Under the pieces are notes generated by a model. That model had not been told where the DNA came from, did no database searches, and worked only from the letters and a program-made list of their open reading frames with translations. A stretch of 64,000 bases of DNA, from NCBI RefSeq assembly GCF_016801865.2, contig NC_068938.1:29958240-30022239 (forward strand). Reading direction: 5' to 3'. Both the position numbers and the translations under genes were made by a program. The stretch is from Culex pipiens pallens (taxonomy: Eukaryota > Arthropoda > Insecta > Diptera > Culicidae). This document shows, one piece after another, positions 23,961 to 34,984 of the stretch (its first letter is position 1; each line of letters starts with the position of its first letter).

Positions 23961-24580
23961 GCTGGGAACTTTAATGCAAAAATCTTAGACTTTTGATTTA
24001 GATTTAAATTTTTCTTATTGCTACTTTTTCCTTAACGTTTTTGATTAAGTCATATTCGCGAATCATGGATTTATCATTTCTAACATGGTGTTTTAAAAAC
24101 TTGTTATATCTTCGTGAGCTTAGTACAAATTATATTAAAATCAGTTTTTGTCATTAAAAATTAATTTCCATAAAAAAACTATTTTTATAAATGCCATCTT
24201 TCCAGAAAATTCCTGTAGCGGTGAAAAATCTATGACCAAATTAATATTTTATGAAAAAATGGGATTTAAAAATTGTTATAAACAAGGTAAAAAATAACAT
24301 AATATTTTGATGCAAAACCAAATTTGCAATCAATAAGTACTATAGTGAAATTTTGATAAAGTGAGCTATTTTTAGGTATATTTTTTTGAAAAAGTCGCAT
24401 TTTTCAATTTAATAAAATATTGCCTGTGTTAATCGGTGCACCAAATCAAAATTTCACTAAAGTACTTTTTAATTACACATTTGATTTTACATTCAAAATG
24501 TCTAACAAAAAATTGGTGTAAGATTTCTATTTTAAAAAAAATCTATTTAAAAATGGGTTTCGATGGCAATTTTCACTGCT
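23961..24580. other. AT-rich spacer
   Basis: Some words near 24300-24520 (GATTTTACATTCAAAATG, GTGCACC) resemble the interior of families A and B, so this may include decayed element. Confidence 0.45.
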
Positions 24581-25223
24581 GAGCAATTCTCCACAAAATC
24601 GGTCTTTTTTCTTCAATTTTTTTTGTATTTATTAATCCGACTGAAACTTTTTTGGTGCCGTCGGTGTGCCCAAAGAAGCCATTTTGCATCATTAGTTTGT
24701 CCATACATATTTGGCAGCTGTCCATACAAAAATGATATGTGAAAATTCAAAAATCTGTATCCTTTGAAGGAGATTTTTCATCGATTTGGTGTCTTCGGCA
24801 AAGTTGTAGGTATGAGTACGGACTACACTGGAAAAAAATGATACACGGTAAAAAGAAATATGGTGTTTTTTTAACTTTATGTCACTAAAACTTGATTTGC
24901 AAAAAAATACTATTTTTATTTTTTTTCATTTTTTGATATGTTTTAGAGGACATCAAATGTCAACTATTCAGAAATTTCCAGGTTGTGCAAAAAATCTTTT
25001 ACCGAGTTATGAATTTTTGAATCAATACAATTTTTTTTTCAAAAAATCGAAATATTCGTCGCAAAAATTTTTCATCTTCATTTTTTGATGTAAAATCAAA
25101 TTTGCAATCAAAAAGTACATTAGGAAAATTTTGATGAAGTGCACCGTTTTCAAGTTAAATCCATATTTTGGTGACTTTTTTGAAAATAGTCGCAGTTTTT
25201 CATTTTTTTAAATGAGTGCACAT

Positions 25224-25699
25224 TAGGGTGCCCAGAAAAAATGACCCCCTGCTCCACAAGCGGAAAACGTTTTTTGGGTTATTTTAAGCATCTGTGCAAA
25301 TTTTGAGCGAAATTGGTTGAGATTAACCCATTGATACCCGAGCCTAAAGTTGGTGAAAAAAATGTTTTTCATACAGAAATGACTTATAACTTTTCAGGAT
25401 CAAGTTTTACAGCTTTGGCATGTTCTACAAAGTTGTAGAACATTAAATTTTCAATAAGAATCTCACTTTTGGGAATATTTGGATAGAAGTAGCGCGCCGT
25501 AGAGACCAAACCGTAAGAAAGTTGGATTTTCCATACATTTTTTAAATTTTTCCCATACAAACTTCACCTTCGAGTATCAATGGATAAATGTTGACCGATT
25601 TTGCTCATATTTGGCCCAGAGTCCTAAAATAGCTCAGGGAACAATATTCAGCTTGTGGAGCGAGGTTTTGAGAAAAAGTCCCATATTCTGGGCACCCTA
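25224..25699. mobile_element. hAT-like MITE with 8-bp target duplication
   Basis: The element starts TAGGGTGCCCAGAA and ends TTCTGGGCACCCTA, perfect 14-bp inverted ends. It is flanked by perfect GTGCACAT repeats (25216-25223 and 25700-25707). The unoccupied site ATGTGCAC is visible at 26304-26311 in the opposite arm of the host palindrome. An 8-bp duplication with TAGGG-type ends is characteristic of hAT elements. At 476 bp it has no transposase. Confidence 0.93.
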
Positions 25700-25707
25700 G
25701 TGCACAT

Positions 25708-26330
25708 GTTTGCCCACTTTTAAAAAAAATATTTTTGAAGAGCTGCGAAAATTCTGCATACTTTGCATTTTTGAACTTAGTTGATACGATCCTTAGTTGC
25801 TGAGATATTGCCATGCAATGGTCAAAAACAGGATAATAATTATTAATTATTATTCAATTATTGATGTTTTCTAAGTTTCACCAAAACAACCCACCATTTT
25901 CTAATGTCGATATCTGAGCAACTAATGGTCCGATTTTCAATGTTAAAAAATGAAACATTCGTGAAATGTTCCGATCTCTTCGAAAAAAATATTTTCAAAA
26001 TTTTTAAACCAAGACTAACATTTCAAAAGGGCCAAACATTCATTATTACGCTCTTTTAAAATGTTAGTCTTGGTTTAAAAATTTTGAAATTTTTTTTTCG
26101 AAAAGATCGGGAAATTTCACGAATGTTTCATATTTTAAAACGGTGGGTTGTTTAGGTGAAACTTAGAAAACATCAATTTTCCTGTTTTTGAACCTTTGCA
26201 TGGCAATATCTCAGCAACTAAGGGTCGTATCAACAAAGTTCAAAAATGCAAAATATAGAGAATTTTCTCAGCTCTACAATTTTTTTTTCAAAAGTGGGCA
26301 AAAATGTGCACTAATTAAAAAAAATGAAAA
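25708..26330. repeat. Inner palindrome forming the centre of family A2
   Basis: Left and right halves pair over about 300 bp each, for example CAAGACTAACATTTCAAAAG with TTTTAAAATGTTAGTCTTGG, and GAGATATTGCCATGCAATG with TTTGCATGGCAATATCTCAG. An extra block near 25810-25860 is present only on the left. The spacer at the centre is about 20 bp, so the RNA would fold into a very tight long hairpin. Confidence 0.85.
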
Positions 26331-26336
26331 ACAGCG

Positions 26337-28566
26337 AGTTGCTCCGACCCCTCTTTGATTTGCGTGAAACTTTGTCCTAAGGGGTAACTTTTGTCCCTGA
26401 TCACGAATCCGAGGTCCGTTTTTTGATATCTCGTGACGGAGGGGCGGTATGACCCCTTCCATTTTTGAACATGCGAAAAAAGAGGTGTTTTTCAATAATT
26501 TGCAGCCTGAAACGGTTATGAGATAGAAATTTGGTGTCAAAGGGGCTTTTATGTAAAATTAGACGCCCGATTTGATGGCGTACTCAGAATTCCGTAAAAA
26601 CGTATTTTTCATCGAAAAAAACACTAAAAAAGTTTTAAAAATTCTCCCATTTTCCGTTACTCAACTGTAAAAAATTTTGGAACATGTCATTTTATGGGAA
26701 ATTAAATGTACTTTTCGAATCTACATTGACCCAGAAGGGTCATTTTTTCATTTAGAACAAAATTTTTCATTTTAAAATTTCGTGTTTTTTCTAACTTTGC
26801 AGGGTTATTTTTTAGAGTGTAACAATGTTCTACAAAGTTGTAGAGCAGACAATTACAAAAATTTTGTTATATAGACATAAGGGGTTTGCTTATAAACATC
26901 ACGAGTTATTGCGATTTTACGAAAAAAAGTTTCAAAAAAGTAACTTTTTGTGTTTCTCTTTGTTTCGTCGTCCGTGTCTGTCGCGGGTGACATGAACGGC
27001 CATGATCGATGACGACCAACTTTTTCAAAACTTTTTTTCGTAAAATCGCGATAACTTGTGATGTTTATAAGCAAACCCTTTATGTTTATATATCAAAATT
27101 TTTGTAATTGTCTGCTCTACAACTTTGTAGAACATTGTTACACTCTAAAAAATAACCCTGCAAAGTTAGAAAAAACACGAAATTTTAAAATGAAAAATTT
27201 TGTTCTAAATGAAAAAATGACCCTTCTGGGTCAATGTAGATTCGAAAAGAACATTAAATTTCCCATAAAATGACATGTTCCAAATTTTTTTACAGTCGAG
27301 TAATGGTAGTGCGTCCATTCCGGGAATTCCCGGGACAAAAATCCCGGGATTTTTCCAAAACCGGGAATTCCCGAATCCCGGGATTTTTTATATTTTGTCC
27401 CGGGAATTCCCGAAATTGAAAACAAATCAAATTTTGGTCTAGAAATTCAGATTTGGTTGTGGAAATAGATCAACAGTTGAATACTTAGTAATCGATAAGA
27501 ATTTTAAAGCATTAAAATTTGTATTCGGCATATATCAGCATCAATTTGGATTATTAAGGAAAATTGTTGCAATTTTAGTTTATAGATCCGCAAAATGCTT
27601 TCTGCCATAAATATTTTCTATTAAATTTTATGTATCCAAAAAAAGACTAAGTATTATATTCACGTACAACAGGAACAGAACAAAACAATTAGTACACCGA
27701 TTTCCAAATTTATTGCTCTTTAAGTCTCCTGTACCTATTCAGACTGCAGTCCCGATTATCCCCAGTTGGCGGTAGTGACTTAAAGATAATTTTTAAAATA
27801 TGTTTTAAATATAAAACATAAAATTCTAAACTTATCCAAAGTGTTACATTGTCTGGTATAATTTTATTTCTTGTTGTTTTAGACAGTTTCAATGAAATTG
27901 TTTAAGCTTTTGTAGTCATGTTATATAAATAAATAAATAAAAGAAATATATAAAAAATTGTGGAACAAAGAACAATGTTTTTAAATGTGTTTTAAACAGA
28001 AGTCTTGTCCTTGTTCAGATTGAAGTGTAGCTTATCACCAATTAACAGTTTTGAACTAATTCTAATAAAACGTAATAAAAATAATGAAAACATAGATTTT
28101 ATGACTGCTTCAAAAATATCCCGGGATCCCGGGAATTCCCGGGATTCGAAAAATATTTTTCCCGTTTCCCGGGAAATTCAATACCCGGGAAAATTGGACG
28201 CCCTAAGTAACGGAAAATGGGAGAATTTTTAAAACTTTTTTAGTGTTTTTTTCGATGAAAAATACGTTTTTTCGGAATTCTGAGTACGCCATCAAATCGG
28301 GCGTCTAATTTTACATAAAAGCCCCTTTGACACCAAATTTCTATCTCATCACCGTTTCAGGCTGCAAATTATTGAAAAACACCTCTTTTTTCGCATGTTC
28401 AAAAATGGAAGGGGTCGTACCGCCCCTCCGTCACGAGATATCAAAAAACGGACCTCGGATTCGTGATCAGGGACAAAAGTTACCCCTTAGGACAAAGTTT
28501 CACGCAAATCGAAGAGGGGTCGGGGCAACTTTTCCCGATTTCGTGTGAGTTGGTAGAGAATTACCC
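26337..28566. mobile_element. Family D palindrome D1, inserted in the A2 right arm
   Basis: Sequence on both sides (AAAACAGCGA and AAAAAATTACCAAAAACTGG) rejoins to match the uninterrupted left arm of A2, so D1 is an insertion. Its arms pair: GGACAAAGTTTCACGC with its complement near 26370, and GGGGCAACTTTTCCCGATTT at the right. The right terminus GAGAATTACCC is intact; the left terminus has lost about 30 bp relative to D2. D1 is itself interrupted by the hAT-like element at 27307-28205. Confidence 0.85.
27307..28205. mobile_element. hAT-like element with CCCGGGAATTCCCGGG subterminal repeats
   Basis: The ends read TAGTGCGTCC and GGACGCCCTA. The flanks AGTAATGG (27299-27306) and AGTAACGG (28206-28213) are an 8-bp target duplication with one mismatch. 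The empty site CCGTTACT is present in the paralogous arms at 26654-26661 and 38746-38753. Both subterminal regions are crowded with CCCGGGAATTCCCGGGA-type palindromes. The 899-bp interior is A/T-rich and holds no transposase frame. Confidence 0.92.
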
Positions 28567-29149
28567 AAAAAATTACCAAAAACTGGATTTAACTTCAAAA
28601 CGGTGCACTTTATCAAAATTTCACTAAAGTTCAAATTTGATTTTACATCGAAAAATGAAGTTGAAAAATTTTTGCGACCAATTTTTCGATTTTTTGAAAA
28701 AATCAGTATTGATTCAAAAATTCATAACTCGGTCAAAGATTTTTTGCACAACCAGGAAAGTTCTGAAAAGTTGGCATTTGATGTCCTCAAAAACAAATCA
28801 ACAAATAAAAAATAATAAAAATAGTGTTTTTTGCAAATCAAGTTTTAGTGACAAAAAGTTAAATAAAATATAACTACAATTTTTTTTTACCGTGTATCAT
28901 TTTTTTCCAGTGTAGTCCGTACCCATACCTACAACTTTGCCGAAGACACCAAATCGATGAAAGAATTCCTTCAAAAGATACAGATTTTTGAATTTTCACA
29001 TATCATTTTTGTATGGACAGCTGCCAAATTTGTATGGAAAGTTATATGGACAAACTGATGATGCAAAATGGCTTCTTTGGGAATACCGAAGGCACCAAAA
29101 AAGTTTCAGTCGGATTAAAAAATACAAAAAAAAACGAATGACCGAAATC

Positions 29150-29240
29150 TTAAATGTTGCGGGTTTTTGTCCCTTAAAGCATATTTAGAAAACAAAATGT
29201 AAGAAAATATAGGTTTTGGGAAATTGATTTTTTATGAACA
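29150..29240. repeat. Family B interior fragment joined to family A
   Basis: TGTTGCGGGTTTTTGTCCCT and GGTTTTGGGAAATTGA resemble 45760-45840 of family B (GTTGCAGGTTTTTGTCCCCT). The join with the A2 right arm at 29149 is abrupt. Confidence 0.6.
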
Positions 29241-30110
29241 AGTATTAAGGCCGTATATTTTAAATTTGAAAATTTTTACGGTCCGAAGAATCTGGGGACA
29301 AAAACAATATTTTTTCAAAGATCATCAAAATTTCAATGGAAGTAGACGTGCATCAGCTACAATTTGGAATGTCTCACTCTTGCGTTGATAACCGTTTGTA
29401 GTATGTTGTGCTCGTTTGAAAATATTTTGAACTCTTGTAAAATACAGTACAGCAAAATGATTTGTTATAGATTTTTTTTTATCAAAACTTTGATTGAACT
29501 TGTGTTTCCAAATAAACTGGACTCATGTAAAATGCATTTTATAAGTATTTTTTATTGAATTGCTGAAACAATGGCTTGTTTTTTTTTATAATGTTTTGCC
29601 CCTTTCTCAACTTTAAACTTCAAAAACTATTTGTAACGGCCTTATGTGAAATCGGCAACTTTTTTGAATTTTTGCAATGAAGGAGCTTGTTTAGCTTGAA
29701 GAAATGTTTGAAAATTAAATGACAATTTTATATCATTTATAACATTTGTTTTACGACTCACAATTTAAAAAAAAGGTGGATTATCATAGATTGAAGATTT
29801 TATCCGTTTTCTTTTTCACAAATAAAACTTATTATTTGGTGTTCTTTGTAACATTTATTTTAAGGATTTGGATTCAAAAATAAAAAAAAATGTTAATACA
29901 AATCTTTTTCATCTTTATTTTTGCCTTTACAGTATTCTCATAACATTATACAGTCCAAATAGGACTTCAAAAATGTGTTGCTGATAAGATTATTTTTGTA
30001 TTACTTTTTATCATGCAATGAACCCCAATGCTAACGTGAAGCTGTAGCTAGGCAGCTTAAAAAAGTATGATTTTTGTTAGTTGTCTCAACTTAGATTTAT
30101 TTCAAAAATT
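29241..30110. other. AT-rich spacer
   Basis: No supported feature. Confidence 0.5.
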
Positions 30111-31375
30111 ACTAGCCTGCTGAAAACATCTCATCATCATTAGCTTAGCTGCAACCAGGGAAATCCACCAAATGGCAGACTCCCCGTAAACTTTCGTTTT
30201 CACTCGCCTAGACAAGGACTCTTAAACCCCATAAAAATGGGTAACTGGCACCCCGCTTCATCGCAGCGGTAGGTCCCAGGATCGTAGCTCAGAAGCACTC
30301 TCTTGTACGACTTGCTGCACAGCTCAAGCAGGATCTTGTAGAGAGCTAATAAAATATTGAATAATAGATTGAGCCGGCTTGATTACATTCTACGTGCCTT
30401 CAAGTGTGTTAGTAGCTGAAGCGGCCGTCGTTACCTCTCAAAGACCTGACGTTCGCGCCACTTTGGAGGTTAGGTTATCAACGCTTGAGGCAGCGAACAA
30501 CCAACTCCAGGGGAACGACTCCGGAGAGAAGCCACCACCCGCAGCGCTGAAAATGCACATCCTTCTTGATTCGCTCGAGCGGAAGATGCTCTTCATGGAG
30601 TAAGGATGCTGTGGAGTTGGTTTCGGAAAACAGTCAGTTGCTTGAAAAAGATGTCCTTTTGTTTTTATTCATTTCGGTACTCAATTTTTACTGTGCACTT
30701 ATCTTGTCTTAGATTTTTAAACTTTTGGTCTTGCTCTTGTATGGTATGTTTTCAATGTAAAGAAAAATCCACCTAGTTATATTTGTTCGTTAGAAGTTAT
30801 AATCGTTCCAATAAAGTTTACGATCGGATATTCCAGATGCACTGAGTGCAACTGATTATTCACTAAGCTCATGGATGAATCACTTGAACATAATTGATGA
30901 AGAGTGGGTAAACACTAGCATTATTAAGCCTTGCGCAAGCTTTTTTCCGTTGAGTTGTTTACTCTCAAATGCTGGAAAACTATTTTTTGCATAAATTGCC
31001 ATAAGCCTACCCGCTCCACTCAACTGCCCTCTTCAGAGAAATTGCATTTCTCATCGCTGTGTCGTTGCAGTTGCCCTGTCAGCAACATCCCACTGACACT
31101 GATGTATCATATCGCGAGACAGTGAGACATTTGCCACCCACGTTGAAGCGCCTCATAACAACCCGAACGTTGACGTGAATGGAGCGGTTCAAGTTCATCA
31201 TCTGGCACCCTCGTGGCGGCAATTGACAGACCCTGTCGGCAACTTGTACCCAGGCTGCAGCGATGATGTGTTCATCAACAGCTCGGTGGCAGACTTCGCT
31301 GTCAACATGGAGTCCGGATTGTGCTTAGTTGTCGAAATTTTCTATATTGTCAACAATTTATTTTATTAACAATCC
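30111..31375 (+). other. Higher-GC segment with coding-like fragments, unassigned
   Basis: A 74-codon frame (30379-30603) contains the stretch EVRLSTLEAANNQLQ, which looks like a short coiled coil, and it is followed by further open patches at 30931-31125 and 31175-31369. The patches lie in different frames with stops between them. This fits a decayed gene, possibly retroelement gag/ORF1, but no domain was recognised. Upstream, 30140-30360 reads like untranslated sequence. Treat as unassigned. Confidence 0.25.
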
Positions 31376-31604
31376 TATTTATAATAAAAACAGTTCTGTC
31401 ATCTTCAATCAAGCAATTGTTGAGATTTTTCCAATGAGTTTAAAAAAAATATTTGGATTACGAAGATTGATGTCAAATCTAAAAGCAAATCTTAAACATT
31501 TCTTTGGTAAGAAATGCAAAAAACTATTATATTGGGATGTTATCATGAAAAAAATTGAATAATCGTTTTTTATCTATGGAGCAATTCCAGCCCAAAACAG
31601 GATT
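31376..31604. other. AT-rich spacer
   Basis: No supported feature. Confidence 0.5.
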
Positions 31605-32046
31605 TTTTTAGGTTCTTTTTTCTTGACCATCTCCGATTTCAATGAAACTTTGTAGACATGTTATCCTACGCTTATATAAGCCATTTTTGTGTATATGGAG
31701 CCAGTTACACATGATAATGAAATCATACCAAAGTCTTGTATGTGAAAGAGCACAACAATACCAAACCATGTTATTCCAAGGGTAAAATAACACCTCAAAA
31801 TAAAACCATTTCAATACCAAGTTGAGGTCTTCTGGATTTTTGAACATTGCTTGAATACCAAAACTTGGTATTACCATGGTTTTTTTTTTTTAGGTATTCC
31901 TGCGCCCTTGGAAAATCATATTTTGGTATTCCTGTGGTCTTCCACATACATGATTTTACCATCTATTACTGGGCAACCAAGAACACATTTTGGTCGCTGG
32001 TATTTGCATAAGTAATACCAAAATTTGGTATTTTCAAACCATTTTT
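31605..32046. repeat. Repeat rich in AATACCAAAA/TTTTGGTATT palindromes
   Basis: The words ATACCAAA and TTTGGTAT recur at least eight times, including the palindrome ATACCAAAATTTGGTAT near 32014. A related cluster lies at 34310-34970. Each word pair can form a local hairpin. I infer one or two MITE copies with unclear ends. Confidence 0.55.
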
Positions 32047-32340
32047 AGTGCAGCAGTTGCAGTTAGTAAAAAAACGGTAATGATCCATATGCAACAGCCA
32101 AATCTACTCACCTGATGATTCCATGTTGTTCTTAGTGATATTCTTCACCACATCGAATTCATTTGTCATTGATGAACGGCATGTGCTTGAAGTTCTTGAA
32201 GATTCTGAAAAATAACAAGATTGAAAAATAAGGATTGAAATTCACCAAAATTCAATAATCTGTTGATTAACTCGTTTTTCAAAGTATTTGGTTATCCCAA
32301 CTTGGAGAAATTTCAACGTTTAAAAAAAAAATCTTAGTGG
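32047..32340. other. Spacer
   Basis: No supported feature. Confidence 0.45.
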
Positions 32341-32577
32341 GTATATCCAAGGGGTTTCCAGCATCAAGGATTACTGACCAGTCTAAATGGAATTACCAGG
32401 ATTACTGGCAATATTTCATGAATTACTTTGATTTCCCAGAATTACTTGGGATTTTCAGAAACCACGCAGAATTGCTCAAATTTATAAAAATAACTTGAAA
32501 TTACTGCCTAGCTTCCAGCATATTGAGAATTGGATCGAATGACAGCTGTCAAATGCACAAAACCACGTGCTTGGCAA

Positions 32578-33367
32578 TAGTACGTCCATCCCGGGAATTC
32601 CCGGCACAAAATTCCCGGGATTTTTATATGTTGTAGGGGGAATTTTAAGCTGTTTTATTCATGTCATATAGAAATAAATAAAAAATAAATATTTTTAAGA
32701 TACTTATTTAATTTGAATTAGAAATGTGGTGCATATAAAATTCAAAGCACAACAGAGAACAGCAAAAAATTGTTTAACACTGGAACGCCCAACGCATGTC
32801 CAACTTGCATTACTCAATCAATTGGGACAATTCTTGTTTCCAGTGATTTGTAAGAATGTCTAGATGATCCTTAAATTGTGCAGAACTTAATTCGATCAAA
32901 TCTGTAATTTTTGCGATCAAAAACATCGTTCCACCTTTTTTAAAACGACTGCCGCCGCGGAATTTTTGACGATTTTTTTTACACGCGAAAAAAAAAGTTG
33001 GAACGATGTTTTTGATCGCAAAAATTACAGATTTTCGAATTAAGTTCTGCAAAGTTCTATAATCATCTAGACATCTAACAAATCACTGGAAAGAAGAATC
33101 ATCTTGATTGGTTGAGTTATGCCCGAGAACCAGCGAGTTGAAGTTACCGTTCCAACTTTTTAGGAGCCTTGGGCGTTGGCTATCCTTGTTTAGATTGATA
33201 TTAATAGTATTGAGCTAATTCTATAAATTTAAAGCTTGAAAAACATAACAAATATAAAGAAAACATAGATGTTATGACTTTTTCAAAAACTAAAAACTTC
33301 CCGGGAATAAATAAATATTTTTCCCGTTTTCCGGGAAACTCAAAACCTGGGAAAATTAGACGTCCTG
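32578..33367. mobile_element. hAT-like element, second copy of the 27307-28205 family
   Basis: Starts TAGTACGTCCATCCCGGGAA and ends GAAAATTAGACGTCCTG. Flanks CTTGGCAA (32570-32577) and CTTGGAAA (33368-33375) form an 8-bp target duplication with one mismatch. It shares AAATTCAAAGCACAACA and TATAAAGAAAACATAGAT with the following duplicate, and the CCCGGG-rich ends with the first copy. It carries a palindromic MITE. Confidence 0.88.
32776..33182. mobile_element. Palindromic MITE inside the second hAT-like copy
   Basis: The block is absent from the related sequences at 27990-28020 and 33470-33500, so it is an insertion. Its arms pair: CGATCAAAAACATCGTTCCA with TGGAACGATGTTTTTGATCG, and ATGTCTAGATGAT with ATCATCTAGACAT. 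Outer words AACGCCCAA and TTGGGCGTT mark the ends. The centre is near 32955. Confidence 0.82.
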
Positions 33368-33738
33368 CTTGGAAATCATCGAACAATTGGGTAAATATCA
33401 ACATCATTTTGTAAACTGATTTTGGCTTTTGAGTGCATTTAAAATTCAAAGCACAACAAAGAACAAAAAAATCTTCAAAACTATCTAAAACTGCTATCCC
33501 TGTTTAGATTGATTTTAATAGTATTGAGCTATGAGTTTGATTTTAAAAACATAACGAATATAAAGAAAACATAGATTTTATGACGTTTTCAAAAATATCC
33601 CGGGATAAAAAATATATTTTTTCCGTTTTCTGGTAAACTCAAAACCCGAGAAAATTGGACGCCCTACTTGGAAATCATCGAATAATGTGGTAAACATCAA
33701 CGTCAGTTTGATGACTGATTTTGACGTTTGAGTGTTTT
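33368..33738. repeat. Local duplication of the hAT right half plus its flank
   Basis: The flank CTTGGAAATCATCGAA, through a word like GACTGATTTTG and TTTTGAGTG, occurs at 33368 and again at 33667. Between the two copies lies a second right half of the hAT-like element (33437-33666), ending AAAATTGGACGCCCTA. This is a direct tandem duplication of about 300 bp, not a second independent insertion. Confidence 0.78.
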
Positions 33739-34198
33739 TCATCCGGATACATTTGAATTAGAGAGTATCCAAATTGGCGGACATTTCGAATCCGCTCTGT
33801 ACTTCTTACAACCATAAAAAGCATCAAGGAAAAGCAAGGAATTACTGCAGAATTGCGGAATAATTCTGGAATTACTGAATTACTTACTCAAAATCCGAAT
33901 GATCCCGTACTAGCTGTAACTTTGGTTTCATACATGAAAATTAATAGGAAATAAATAGAATCATAAAAGGTTTATCGTAATTATCTTTTTAACAGTTATT
34001 CTTTATTTTTTTATTATTTTCTGAAGTATGTTTTCACAAACAAGAATCATGGAATTACCAGGATTACTGGGATTATTAGGAATTACCAGGATTACTCTGG
34101 AATTACTCAGTAAATCCGGAATTACAGAATTACTTGCTCAAATTCCAAGTAATTCCGGATTAGTGACCAGTCTGACACGATGCTGGAAACCCCTTGGG

Positions 34199-34600
34199 TA
34201 TATCAATAAAATATGAAAATCAGCTTTAACATTTTTGGGTTTCAAGTCAATTAAAAATTAATTTTCTCGTCAAAATTTATAAAAAAAATCCATAGTTTCA
34301 GAGGTATTTGATGAAACCTTTCAATACCAAAATAATACCAAAATGTGGCATGCTGACTTTAAATTTTTTTCACAATTTCAAGTAATTTCTTTAGGGGGTA
34401 TATCAAAAATGTTTAAAATCAGGTTTTAAATTTCCGGTTTTCAATGAAAGCATTCGCTTTGAGACATCATTTTCGCGCAAAATTAATTATTTTGTCAAAA
34501 TTGGTCAAAATTTTTCCATAGTTTCAGATGAATTTGATAAAACACTTTAATACTAAAAGAATACCAAAATGTGGTGTTCGACCATTGACAAATTCTGCAA
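34199..34600. repeat. Two-unit direct repeat of about 199 bp
   Basis: GTATATCAATAAAATATGAAAATCAG at 34199 is repeated, with changes, at 34398, and both are followed by CCATAGTTTCAGA and a GAATACCAAAATGTGG-type word. The repeat starts at the right end of the preceding element. Confidence 0.6.
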
Positions 34601-34662
34601 TTTTGCAATATCAAAACTATACCTTAAATTGGTATGATACCACATTTTGCTTTTGCATAATC

Positions 34663-34906
34663 CTTAACGGTGCACATCAACCAGAGCTTTTGCACCAAGA
34701 TTTTTGTTACAGATATTTTAGTATCTTAAAAACTACGGGAACTATCGATAATTTTTTTTATTTATCCCCTAATGAACAGTATACTAAACAATTTACAACA
34801 ATATCTGACTATTTTTAGAATCAGATTGTAGCAGAATTGGGTCCGTAAGTTTCACGATTTTGAAATAAGAATACAACAACTTCTTTGGTTGCTGTGCACC
34901 CTTAAG
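34663..34906. mobile_element. MITE with CTTAAGGGTGCACA ends, copy 1
   Basis: Left end CTTAACGGTGCACATCAACC, right end GGTTGCTGTGCACCCTTAAG, inverted repeats with few mismatches. It is the reverse complement of 51951-52194, sharing TTTTAGTATCTTAAAAACTA and CTGACTATTTTTA (complements in the other copy). About 244 bp with no coding capacity. Confidence 0.78.
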
Positions 34907-34984
34907 ACAAATTTTAAAGGGTCCAGGAATACCAAAATTTGGTATTGATACCAGAGAAAGGTATTATTACGCATTTCCCTTGTT

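Larger units (their letters stand above)
24581..29149. mobile_element. Family A palindromic element A2 with nested insertions
   Basis: The left arm (24581-25223, continued 25708-26030) and right arm (26040-26335, continued 28567-29149) are inverted copies. Paired words include ATTTGGCAGCTGTCCATACA with ATGGACAGCTGCCAAATTTG, and CTTCGGCAAAGTTGTAGGTA with TACCTACAACTTTGCCGAAG. The centre is near 26035. A hAT-like MITE interrupts the left arm and palindrome D1 interrupts the right arm. Excised in thought, the core is about 1.8 kb. The expected right terminus is lost: after GACCGAAATC at 29148 the sequence switches to family B-like DNA. Confidence 0.82.
32341..34204. mobile_element. Inverted-repeat element with GGAATTACCAGG-type words, carrying nested insertions
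   Basis: GTATATCCAAGGGGTTTCCA at the left and TGGAAACCCCTTGGGTATAT at the right form a terminal inverted repeat of about 26 bp with two mismatches. Both subterminal regions are packed with GGAATTAC/GGATTACTGG words. Between them sit a hAT-like copy (32578-33367), a palindromic MITE inside that copy, and a duplicated fragment (33437-33738). Confidence 0.75.

Noticed and set aside
26274..28548. Pair of conserved proteins on opposite strands (sharing the peptide ITVSGCKLLKNTSFF)
   Set aside because: The frames are mirror images within palindrome arms of family D and also occur in D2; they are not genes.
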